Shown piece by piece: positions 15,314 to 21,757 of a stretch of 36,826 nt of DNA (the first letter of the stretch is position 1; every line of letters starts with the position of its first letter). This stretch comes from Candidatus Peribacteraceae bacterium (GTDB lineage: Bacteria; Patescibacteriota; Gracilibacteria; Peribacterales; Peribacteraceae), in assembly GCA_028711345.1 (NCBI GenBank), contig JAQTSK010000012.1:1-36826 (forward strand), written 5' to 3'. The notes under the pieces were generated by a model. It did not search any database. It was not told the origin of the DNA and saw only the letters and a list, made by a program, of their open reading frames with translations. The position numbers and the translations under genes are program-made.

Positions 15314-16471
15314 TCATCCTGCCAATGTGTACGGATGGATCGTCAACGCGAATCCGATTGCCGTGATCAGTCCGAGAACAAGAATGACGGATGCAATTCC
15401 CCGCGCTGCCGGTGATCGCTTCTCCATCGCCTCCATCAGCAGAAACGGATACACCGGCGTCACCACCCGTCCCACGCCCGTTACCGAGCCGAAGACTTCC
15501 CTGGGCAGGAGCAGCATGACGATCAGGAAGCAGAGTGCTCCCGCCGACAGGAAGCGGATCTTTCGCTCGCGCTGGAGCGTTCCAGTCGTCCAGACGATGC
15601 CGGGGAGGATCAGGAGGAAGAGGATGGACAGCGCCGACAGGCTGTAGCGCGTGATGCCGCCGTACCCTCCCGTCACGAGTGTCCACACGCCGTTGCCCGG
15701 CCATTGTCCGGTCGACGTATTCATGAAGAACGGCGCGGATCCGAAGATCGAGGCGAGGACGAGTTGCCAGAGACAGAAGATGACTGCAGGGAGGATGAGG
15801 TGCGGAAGTGCCTTCCAGTTGCGGCGCCAGAAGAGATAGACCGTGACGAATCCGAGGAGGAGTACGTTCACTTCCCGTGAAAGGAGAATGAGCGTGAGCA
15901 GGAGACTTCCGGTAAAATCCAAGGTTTCTTTGTTCCGGAAGCGTCCGATGAAGAGCGTCAGGAGCAGGAGGGTGAGCGGTTCGGTGATGTTGAAGTGGAG
16001 ACCCAGAATGGCGGCCGGACAGAGCGCCAGCGCCAGCGCATAGAGCGTTGGGACATTCCACAGTCGTCGCATGAGGACGAATATCAACATCAGGGAAATG
16101 AGATTGATGCCGAGGAAAGCGTACGGCAGACCGCGCTCCTGTCCTGCAGAGAGGATGAATGCGGTGAGCGGAAGCAGGATGCGCTGGTAGGCGTAGACGC
16201 CGGGAGGGAGAGAGCGGAGTGTCTTCCGCCCTTCCTGAGTGGAGAGCAGCGGGATGTGTTTTGCAATCTGGTAGTACTGTTCGCCGTCGAAGCCGGGGAC
16301 CGACAGTACGACGAAGTTCTCCGGCGGCGGATCCAGCGAAGCGACGTACGAGTCCATGTGAAACAGCGCGGTGATATTCCATCCGTAGGGTTTGACGTTG
16401 AGCAGGGTCAATCCGATCAGGACCAGCATGATTCCGATCTCGAAGCGCCACTTGAACACGGTGTTTCGCAT
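15314..16471 (-). CDS. GT-C-like polytopic membrane protein
   Basis: The 385-residue product has about nine hydrophobic segments (IGIMLVLIGLTLLNV, FLGINLISLMLIFVLM, FTGSLLLTLILL, LPHLILPAVIFCLWQL and others). The first outer loop carries SVPGFDGEQYYQIAKH. Asp-Gly-x-x-Tyr-Tyr in this loop is typical of GT-C enzymes that take sugar from a lipid carrier. Start 16471 lies one base beyond the stop of the nucleotide-sugar dehydrogenase, so the two form an operon. Family assignment beyond GT-C-like is not possible by eye. Confidence 0.75.
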   Translation of the reverse strand: MRNTVFKWRFEIGIMLVLIGLTLLNVKPYGWNITALFHMDSYVASLDPPPENFVVLSVPGFDGEQYYQIAKHIPLLSTQEGRKTLRSLPPGVYAYQRILLPLTAFILSAGQERGLPYAFLGINLISLMLIFVLMRRLWNVPTLYALALALCPAAILGLHFNITEPLTLLLLTLFIGRFRNKETLDFTGSLLLTLILLSREVNVLLLGFVTVYLFWRRNWKALPHLILPAVIFCLWQLVLASIFGSAPFFMNTSTGQWPGNGVWTLVTGGYGGITRYSLSALSILFLLILPGIVWTTGTLQRERKIRFLSAGALCFLIVMLLLPREVFGSVTGVGRVVTPVYPFLLMEAMEKRSPAARGIASVILVLGLITAIGFALTIHPYTLAG

Positions 16472-16472
16472 A

Positions 16473-17762
16473 TCACAGTGACAGGTACGAGACTCCTGCA
16501 CTCTTGAATACCCGCTCATTCCAGAGCGACTTGAGGTCGTAGAACAATCCGGGCTTCTTGAGCGCTCTGATGAAATCCTCCGCGGTCAATTCCTCTTTGT
16601 ACGCTCTGTGCGGCACCGCGACAACGATGCAGTCGTACGGTCCATCGATGATCCTGCCGAACGTGAAGCCGAGATCCTCCACCTGCTTTCTTGTGAGCTC
16701 CGGATCCTGCACGGAGACGAGACATCCCGCATCCGACAGCTTGCGGATCAGATCGTGCACCTTGGCATTGCGCGTGTCCGGCACGTTCTCCTTGAACGTC
16801 GCGCCGAGCACCAGCACCTTGGCACCCACCGGTGAGATCTTCTCCTTCGCCATCGCTCTGGAGATCTGCCGATCGATGAACGTCGTCATGGTGTCGTTCA
16901 TCTTCCGTCCGGCGGAGATCACTTCGGTGTGCATGCCGAGCAGTTTGGCCTTGTGGACCAGATAGTACGGATCGACCCCGATGCAATGTCCGCCGACCAG
17001 CCCCGGCGAGAACTTGAGGAAATTCCACTTCGTCCCCGCCGCATCCAGCACGTCCTTCGTCCGGATTCCCAGCCGGTCGCAGAGCCGCGCGATCTCGTTC
17101 ATCAGCGCGATGTTGATGTCCCGCTGCGTGTTTTCCAGCGCCTTGGCGAGCTCCGCCACTTTGATGTTCGCGGCGCGGTGCACGCCCGCCGTAATGATCT
17201 TCTCGTAGATCATTGCCACCCGATCGGTCGTTACTGCGTCCTGCCCCGCCACCACCTTGATGATTTTATCGACTGTGTGTTCCTTGTCTCCGGGATTGAT
17301 TCTCTCCGGCGAGTAGCCGACCGTGAAATCGGGTCCGCATTTCATTCCTGATTCCTTTTCGAGGATCGGCACACATTCCTCCTCCGTGACGCCGGGATAG
17401 ACCGTTGCCTCGTAGATCACGACGGTGCCTTTACTCATGTGTTTGCCGACAGTTCTGCTCGCCGCATACACCGGTGTCAGATCCGGATTGTTCGCGTCAT
17501 CCACGGGAGTCGGCACTGCGATGATCACCGTGTCGGCTTTTCCGATGATTCCGGGATCGGCGGAGAACTCGATCGTGGTGTTCGTCAGCTGCTGCGATGT
17601 CAATTCGCGTGTCCAGTCTTCGCCTTTTTTCAGCGTACTGATCCGGTCGGTGTTGATGTCGAAGCCGAGGGTTGTCCATCCCGTCCGTCCGAATGCCGCG
17701 GCGAGCGGCAGACCGACGTATCCGAGACCGACGACGCAGATGACGGGTTGTTTGGCTGGCAT
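16473..17762 (-). CDS. Nucleotide-sugar dehydrogenase (WbpO/TviB/WecC type)
   Basis: The 429-residue enzyme oxidises a UDP-HexNAc C6 hydroxyl to a carboxylate using two NAD. The Rossmann motif is VVGLGYVGLPLAAAFG. The substrate domain has YEATVYPGVTEEECVPIL, VGYSPERINPGD and ELAKALENTQRDINIALMNE. The catalytic Cys lies in GLVGGHCIGVDPYYL, where the His-Cys form separates the UDP-HexNAc enzymes from Ugd (GGSCFPKD). The C-terminal domain holds VLVLGATFKENVPDTRN. The likely product is a HexNAc uronic acid for a surface glycan. The -10 TACAAT ends 6 nt before the ATG. The frame continues upstream through an octamer repeat and is not coding there. Confidence 0.92.
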   Translation of the reverse strand: MPAKQPVICVVGLGYVGLPLAAAFGRTGWTTLGFDINTDRISTLKKGEDWTRELTSQQLTNTTIEFSADPGIIGKADTVIIAVPTPVDDANNPDLTPVYAASRTVGKHMSKGTVVIYEATVYPGVTEEECVPILEKESGMKCGPDFTVGYSPERINPGDKEHTVDKIIKVVAGQDAVTTDRVAMIYEKIITAGVHRAANIKVAELAKALENTQRDINIALMNEIARLCDRLGIRTKDVLDAAGTKWNFLKFSPGLVGGHCIGVDPYYLVHKAKLLGMHTEVISAGRKMNDTMTTFIDRQISRAMAKEKISPVGAKVLVLGATFKENVPDTRNAKVHDLIRKLSDAGCLVSVQDPELTRKQVEDLGFTFGRIIDGPYDCIVVAVPHRAYKEELTAEDFIRALKKPGLFYDLKSLWNERVFKSAGVSYLSL

Positions 17763-17768
17763 GGACGG

Positions 17769-17774
17769 ATTGTA
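17769..17774 (-). promoter_or_regulatory. -10 box (TACAAT), leaderless arrangement
   Basis: Minus-strand GCTACAAT is followed by 6 nt and the ATG at 17762. Confidence 0.65.
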
Positions 17775-17797
17775 GCGGTGAGAGGTATAGGGGTGTA

Positions 17798-17829
17798 GGG
17801 CAATAGGGCAATAGGGCAATAGGGCAATA
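17798..17829. repeat. Octamer repeat GGGCAATA x4
   Basis: Four exact copies of GGGCAATA in 8-nt register are followed by GGAGTG. A partly complementary segment (CTCCTAGACCCTTACACTCCTACAC, about 17850-17874) lies next to the stop of gpmA. The core GGCAATA recurs as a nonamer at 18527. Confidence 0.9.
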
Positions 17830-17868
17830 GGAGTGCCTGTAGTTCGATGCTCCTAGACCCTTACACTC

Positions 17869-18513
17869 CTACACTATTTTCGATGTTCCCTTCACCACCA
17901 TTCCCGGCACTTCCCGGATCTCTTTTTTCAAAACTTCCGCCCCATCAAATGTGTAGTGGTACGGCACCGAACAGTTAATTTCCATCGTGGCTGCCTCCTC
18001 CGGCTGCAGGCGATCAAGATTTTTGATGATCGGCCGCAAGCTATTACCGTGGGCGATCACCAGCACATTCTCGCCACGGACCAGACAGGGGAGGATGTAT
18101 TCCTTGAAGAACGGCCATGTCCGCCTTTCACAATCTTCCATACTTTCGCCGTTCGGCGGTCGCGTCGTGTAACTCCTCCGCCAGAGCTTCACTTGTTCCT
18201 GCCCGTATTTGAGGGCTGTTTCCCCTTTGTCGAGGCCTTGAAGATCGCCGTAGTGCCGTTCGTTCAACGCTGAGTCTTCGATGGTCGGCAACTCGGTTTC
18301 TCCGTAGCCTTCCACAAATGCATCCAGCGTTTCGCGTGAGCGGTGCAGGCGGGAGACAAACACGATATTGAACGTGATGTCTTTGAGACTTCTGCCGCAG
18401 AGCACGGCATCTTCACGACCTGCCGACGTGAGTGACACTTGCGTCCAGCCGGTGAAGCGGTTGGCGAGATTCCACTCGGACTGGCCGTGTCGGATGAGGA
18501 CGAGGTGGGACAT
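17869..18513 (-). CDS. gpmA: 2,3-bisphosphoglycerate-dependent phosphoglycerate mutase
   Basis: The glycolytic enzyme interconverts 3- and 2-phosphoglycerate through a phosphohistidine. The 214-residue product has LVLIRHGQSEWNLANRFTGW with the phosphorylated His, FVSRLHRSRETLDAF, ALNERHYGDLQGLDKGE and VLVIAHGNSLRPIIK with the second His. Start 18513 is fixed by the family N-terminus (MSHLVLIRHG); the upstream frame is repeat. TATCCT ends 6 nt before the ATG. It is slightly short at the C-terminus compared with E. coli GpmA. No glycolytic neighbour is present. Confidence 0.93.
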   Translation of the reverse strand: MSHLVLIRHGQSEWNLANRFTGWTQVSLTSAGREDAVLCGRSLKDITFNIVFVSRLHRSRETLDAFVEGYGETELPTIEDSALNERHYGDLQGLDKGETALKYGQEQVKLWRRSYTTRPPNGESMEDCERRTWPFFKEYILPCLVRGENVLVIAHGNSLRPIIKNLDRLQPEEAATMEINCSVPYHYTFDGAEVLKKEIREVPGMVVKGTSKIV

Positions 18514-18519
18514 GGGGGG

Positions 18520-18525
18520 AGGATA
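18520..18525 (-). promoter_or_regulatory. -10 box (TATCCT) for gpmA, leaderless arrangement
   Basis: TATCCT ends 6 nt before the ATG at 18513 and directly abuts the nonamer array that begins at 18527. Confidence 0.5.
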
Positions 18526-18526
18526 A

Positions 18527-18579
18527 GGCAATAAAGGCAATAAAGGCAATAAAGGCAGTAAGGTACGTTATTGCCTTTT
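18527..18579. repeat. Nonamer repeat GGCAATAAA with inverted partner
   Basis: GGCAATAAA three times, then GGCAGTAAG (18527-18562), are followed by the inverted copy TTATTGCCTTTT (about 18568-18579). It lies between the divergent gpmA and prfB genes. The inverted arm would give a hairpin with a T-run on the plus strand. Confidence 0.88.
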
Positions 18580-18610
18580 CTTTGGCTCTTGAATTACTTC
18601 CTCCCTTCTC

Positions 18611-18616
18611 TACACT
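18611..18616 (+). promoter_or_regulatory. -10 box (TACACT) for prfB
   Basis: TACACT ends 23 nt before the ATG at 18640, so the leader would be about 16 nt and C/T-rich, without a Shine-Dalgarno. Confidence 0.45.
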
Positions 18617-18639
18617 GCGTACATCTTTCCCCCTTTCCC

Positions 18640-19729
18640 ATGGATGAGCTGCTCACGAAGCTCGCGGAACTGCTGGATGCAGTGAACATGGGTAAGGACT
18701 CTCTTTGAGAAACGCGGCATCCCAACACAGATTACTGAATTGGAAGTGAAGACGCAGGCTTCGGATTTGTGGAATGACCACAAGCGTGCGGAGGGACTCT
18801 TCAATCAGCTCAAGGGATTCAAAAAACAGTGGGAGCCCATCATCGCTCTCGCATCGGAGGTACAGGATCTCCACGATATCGCGAAGGAAAGCGCTCCGGA
18901 GGATCTGGTTGAACTGGAGAAAGAGTTTACGAAGCTTCTGAGCCGTTGGCAGGTTGCCGAACGGGTGCTGTACCTCGGCGGGAAATACGATCTCGGCAAC
19001 GCGTACCTGAGCATCTCCGGCGGTGCGGGCGGGACCGAGGCGCAGGACTGGGCGGGGATGCTCGGCCGTATGTACCTGCGCTACGCCGAGCGCAAGGGCT
19101 GGAAGTCCGAAGTCGTCGAGCGGACGGACGGACAGGAGGCTGGGATCAAATCCATGACGATCCATATCGCGGGGGACGCCGCATACGGACATCTGAAGTG
19201 CGAGCGCGGTACGCATCGTCTGGTGCGGTTGTCGCCGTTCAATGCGAAGAATCTCCGGCAGACGTCCTTCGCCCTCGTTGAAGCGTTGCCCGACATGACC
19301 GGCACCACCGAGATCGAAGTGCGGCAGGAAGATTTAAGGGTTGATACCTACCGCTCGGGCGGCGCAGGCGGACAGCACGTGAACAAGACGGACAGTGCGG
19401 TGCGCATCACCCATCTGCCGACCAATGTCGTCGTCGCGTGCCAGAATGAGCGGAGCCAGCTGCAAAACCGCGAGCGGGCGATGAACATGCTGAAGGCGAA
19501 GTTGCTCGAGAAAAAATTGGAGGAAGAGGAAGCTGAGAAGCGCAAGCTGAAGGGATCGCACGTCAGCGCCGATTTCGGCAGCCAGATCCGCAGTTATGTC
19601 TTGCATCCCTATCAGATGGTGAAAGATTTGCGAACGAATTACGAAACGAGCGATACGGCGGGAGTGTTGGATGGCGATCTGGATTTATTGATCGATGCCG
19701 AGCTGAAGCGGGAGGCGAAGGAGGGGTAG
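18640..19729 (+). CDS. prfB: Peptide chain release factor 2, with programmed +1 frameshift
   Basis: RF2 reads UAA and UGA. Translation starts at the ATG at 18640 and runs 22 codons to CTT TGA (TGA at 18706-18708). A +1 slip on CTT-T (skipping T18706) joins it to the long frame, which reads FEKRGIPTQITELEVKT and continues for 340 codons. The total is about 362 residues, as in E. coli RF2. AAGGA lies 4 nt before CTT and can act as the internal Shine-Dalgarno that stimulates the slip. Functional motifs are VRLSPFNA (stop recognition) and RSGGAGGQHVNKTDSA (GGQ, peptidyl-tRNA hydrolysis). Low RF2 lets the ribosome pause at UGA and shift, so the gene is autoregulated. Confidence 0.95.
18703..18709 (+). 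promoter_or_regulatory. RF2 programmed frameshift site (CTT TGA G)
   Basis: The slippery CTT is followed by in-frame TGA, with AAGGA (18694-18698) four bases upstream. Everything after this point is in the +1 frame. Confidence 0.92.
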
Positions 19730-19840
19730 ACGGGAGCCCCCACTTCGCGCTGCGGCGCTTTGCGGGGCAAGTCGGGATATCGGGGATCGGGCTTGAGATA
19801 AAGCTTTATGTTTCAGAAAAGGAACACCGCCAACCGACAA

Positions 19841-19901
19841 GGGAGCGGAATGCTTTCCGCGGGGGCTTACAAAGGTCTCCGCACAAAGCATTGTGCTCCC
19901 T
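19841..19901. repeat. Inverted pair of REP-like palindromes (BIME 1)
   Basis: GGGAGCGGAATGCTTTCCGC (19841-19860) is a GCGGAA/TTCCGC stem with loop TGCT. In opposite orientation, 19881-19900 reads on the minus strand GGGAGCACAATGCTTTGTGC, a GCACAA/TTGTGC stem with the same loop. The shared GGGA foot plus hairpin is the form recognised by RAYT transposases. This pair lies ~130 bp downstream of the RAYT stop. Confidence 0.85.
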
Positions 19902-19983
19902 TATTGTGTTGTGCGAGGTAGCTGCTTTATCGATGAATTTGATCCTCCTTTTTATAAATTTTTGTGCCTCCATCTTTATGAAA

Positions 19984-20003
19984 GGGAGCGGAATGCTTTC
20001 CGC
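19984..20003 (+). repeat. REP-like palindrome, GCGGAA type
   Basis: GGGAGCGGAATGCTTTCCGC is identical to the first REP at 19841. It lies 30 bp beyond the RAYT stop. The spacer 19730-20032 holds only these REPs and no gene I can support. Confidence 0.85.
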
Positions 20004-20032
20004 GGTGGCAAGATTTAATGACGGTCAGCCCT

Positions 20033-20494
20033 CTACCAGTATTCATCAATTCTGCCTTCTTGCATCATCGGCAACTCACACACATCCCACCGCCCCGAAG
20101 CAGATGACCATGGATAGGCAGCAGCCTCCAGACAGAGGTTCTGTCTCACAGGATTCAGATGGATATAATTCAATACTCGTCTGCACGATTGCACGATTTC
20201 CATGTGGAACCGGCTCTGCCAGACAGCTTTCCCGATTTCGAAACTCACTGACCGTTTGTATGCTTGCATCACACGGGAAATGGATCCATGTTCGGGAACA
20301 TTGAGCAGAAAATGTCCGTGGTCGGGCATGATGACGAATCCGAACAGGAAGAACGGATTCCAATACTGCACCCGGTACAGGCTTTCTATTGCCTCTCTTG
20401 CACAGGCCGCATCGGCGAAGATCTGCCTGCGGTCTTTGGTGCAGGTGGTGATCAGCATCAGATGCTGATTCTGGATGGGGTGGCGTTGGAACAT
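20033..20494 (-). CDS. REP-associated tyrosine transposase (RAYT), IS200/IS605-like Y1
   Basis: The 153-residue product is complete, with the HUH-type core: HLMLITTCTKDRRQIF, GFVIMPDHGHFLLNVP (HGH as the metal-binding HUH pair), and the helix LNYIHLNPVRQNL, whose Tyr is the nucleophile. It ends with AYPWSSASGRW, usual for this family. RAYTs nick single-stranded REP hairpins at a short foot sequence and appear to be domesticated, usually single copy, and responsible for spreading REPs. REP palindromes flank the gene on both sides (19841-20003 and 20649-20723), making a REPtron-like unit. No clear -10 box is visible. Confidence 0.92.
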   Translation of the reverse strand: MFQRHPIQNQHLMLITTCTKDRRQIFADAACAREAIESLYRVQYWNPFFLFGFVIMPDHGHFLLNVPEHGSISRVMQAYKRSVSFEIGKAVWQSRFHMEIVQSCRRVLNYIHLNPVRQNLCLEAAAYPWSSASGRWDVCELPMMQEGRIDEYW

Positions 20495-20648
20495 GATGGA
20501 ACCAGCCTAAACAGTGATTATTCGACTGAGATCATCTTCCGATCGAGGAAATCGGCAATGGTGGCGATTTTTGTTGAGTTACAGCGGAGAAGTCTGTTCC
20601 GGTGGGAGGAAGAACAGGCAGAAATAACTTTCTGTGAGGCTCTTACCC

Positions 20649-20723
20649 GCGGAAAGCATTCCGCTCCCCTGTATGTTTGCGATACCTCGACTTTTTGATA
20701 AGGGAGCACAATGCTTTGTGCGG
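20649..20723. repeat. Inverted pair of REP-like palindromes (BIME 2)
   Basis: 20649-20668 is the minus-orientation copy of GGGAGCGGAATGCTTTCCGC. 20702-20721 is the plus-orientation GGGAGCACAATGCTTTGTGC. The pair mirrors BIME 1 and lies ~155 bp upstream of the RAYT start. The rest of 20495-20648 shows no feature I can support. Confidence 0.85.
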
Positions 20724-20746
20724 GACAAACAAAATTATCCGAATGT

Positions 20747-20859
20747 GTTACCCTATGGGCACGGAGAGGCGGCCGAGTGGCCTGCCACGGACCGGAGCCC
20801 TTCGATGGCTCTCAGGGTAAACGTAGCGACCGGTTCAGGTTCGTTTGTAATTATTGTAT
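20747..20859 (+). pseudogene. Partial tRNA-Ser copy with promoter region (broken tRNA or tRNA-like RNA)
   Basis: 20747-20780 repeats 20860-20893 with 4 mismatches in 34. The copy covers the TTACCCTATG upstream element and the first 18 nt of tRNA-Ser (GGAGAGGCGGCCGAGTGG), offset by 113 nt. After that it diverges. Instead of anticodon and variable arms there is GAGCCCTTCGATGGCTC (stem GAGCC/GGCTC) followed by TCAGGGTAAACGTAGCGACC. No matching CCTCTCC acceptor strand exists, so it cannot fold as a tRNA. Confidence 0.7.
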
Positions 20860-20875
20860 GTTACCCTATGAATAC

Positions 20876-20966
20876 GGAGAGGTGGCCGAGTGGTCGAAGG
20901 CGCGCGACTCGAAATCGCGTAGACCCCAAAAGGGTCTCGAGGGTTCGAATCCCTCCCTCTCCGCCA
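20876..20966 (+). tRNA. tRNA-Ser (anticodon CGA)
   Basis: The acceptor strand GGAGAGG (20876-20882) pairs with CCTCTCC, followed by discriminator G and an encoded CCA (20964-20966). The anticodon stem CGCGA/TCGCG holds loop CTCGAAA, giving anticodon CGA for codon UCG. A long variable arm (AGACCCC-AAAA-GGGTCT) marks a class II tRNA. The T arm is GAGGG-TTCGAAT-CCCTC. All stems are intact. The CCA is the start of a 24-nt perfect palindrome. Confidence 0.96.
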
Positions 20967-20987
20967 CGGCGTTCGCGAACGCCGTGG
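20964..20987. repeat. Perfect 24-nt palindrome overlapping the tRNA-Ser CCA end
   Basis: CCACGGCGTTCG is followed at once by its exact reverse complement CGAACGCCGTGG. The first three bases are the tRNA CCA. It could be the tRNA 3' processing or termination hairpin, though only C/T-mixed sequence follows. 20988-21179 holds no gene I can support. Confidence 0.85.
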
Positions 20988-21179
20988 CTCAGCCTCTTCC
21001 ATCGCAAACGCCGGCTCCGCCACTTCCATCATGAACGACGCAGATCTGCTATTCTTCGCCAAGCCGTGAATCCGCTATCGCAATCGTGATTGCCGTACCT
21101 TCACCATCCGGCTTCGTCAGCGGACGCTGGCGGGATGGCTTCGGGTAAATTACCATTCGAGAACGACGTGATTTTCCCT

Positions 21180-21611
21180 TCACTCTGATGCAGCTAAAAC
21201 CTTTTTACAAAGCAGAGCTGCAAGTTGGTTTCGTGGCCGTTCTTCAAGTTTCATGAGTTGTCCCACTATCATATGATGATTGCAGGGAAGTAAAGAATCT
21301 GCCACATACTTCACGTACGGACGTGTTTCTCCTGGAAGACGAACTGCTCCAAATTTAGCGACATAGTAGGCAAGTGCCCTCTCTAATTGCGGATCCTTCG
21401 AAGTGGATGGGGGCAGTTCGATATTCTCATTCTTATTTTCAATTTGACCCAGCAAAAAATCTACATCAATGCCATTCTTCTTTCCGCCCGTTCTAGCGCG
21501 AATTATTGTGTTCAAACGGCCTTCCCCAAATTTCTGATCATATAATTGATCTTCACAGGCTTCTCGATTAAGCAGTCCGGATTCATGTAAGCGGGTTAGA
21601 TTATTACCCAT
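21180..21611 (-). CDS. Hypothetical protein, AT-rich orphan
   Basis: The 143-residue soluble product begins MGNNLTRLHESGLLNREACEDQ and ends LAALLCKKVLAASE. It is mostly helical in character and charged, with no membrane segment, and I do not recognise a family. Sequence and codon use are more AT-rich than the neighbouring ahcY, as for 4565-4924 and 32010-33371. A promoter with TTGACC, 16 nt and TACTAT (21657-21684, minus) lies ~46 nt upstream of the start, which supports expression on its own. Confidence 0.65.
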   Translation of the reverse strand: MGNNLTRLHESGLLNREACEDQLYDQKFGEGRLNTIIRARTGGKKNGIDVDFLLGQIENKNENIELPPSTSKDPQLERALAYYVAKFGAVRLPGETRPYVKYVADSLLPCNHHMIVGQLMKLEERPRNQLAALLCKKVLAASE

Positions 21612-21656
21612 AGGAATTGGAGAGAAATGAAGAAAGTTTGCTAAAAACGTGCGCGC

Positions 21657-21684
21657 ATAGTAAGGATTTCTTTTTGCAGGTCAA
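21657..21684 (-). promoter_or_regulatory. Promoter TTGACC-N16-TACTAT for the orphan at 21180
   Basis: On the minus strand TTGACC (21679-21684) and TACTAT (21657-21662) are 16 nt apart. The start codon at 21611 would have a leader of about 40 nt, unlike the leaderless genes elsewhere in the window. Confidence 0.5.
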
Positions 21685-21757
21685 CAATATTGTATCATGA
21701 TTTTGCATTTTCCGCAAACAGAAGACCAAAAATGATCTTTCCTGGATCAGTCACCCG

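Noticed and set aside
15258-16451. A 397-codon frame overlapping the GT-C-like gene on the same strand
   Set aside because: It is a shifted frame of a clear membrane protein. The product is Arg/His/Pro-rich with no membrane segments, and the membrane frame has the DGxxYY loop and a 1-nt operon junction.
16558-16965. Long open frames antisense to the nucleotide-sugar dehydrogenase (and similar ones antisense to asnB, ahcY, pfkB and the DPM1-like gene)
   Set aside because: They lie wholly inside strongly matched genes on the other strand, have Arg/Ser-rich shadow composition, and lack a -10 box at the usual spacing.
20876-20987. Integrated element at tRNA-Ser
   Set aside because: The duplicated tRNA segment is the 5' half, not the 3' end. 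No integrase adjoins it, and the Xer gene lies 9 kb away with a chromosomal-resolvase layout.
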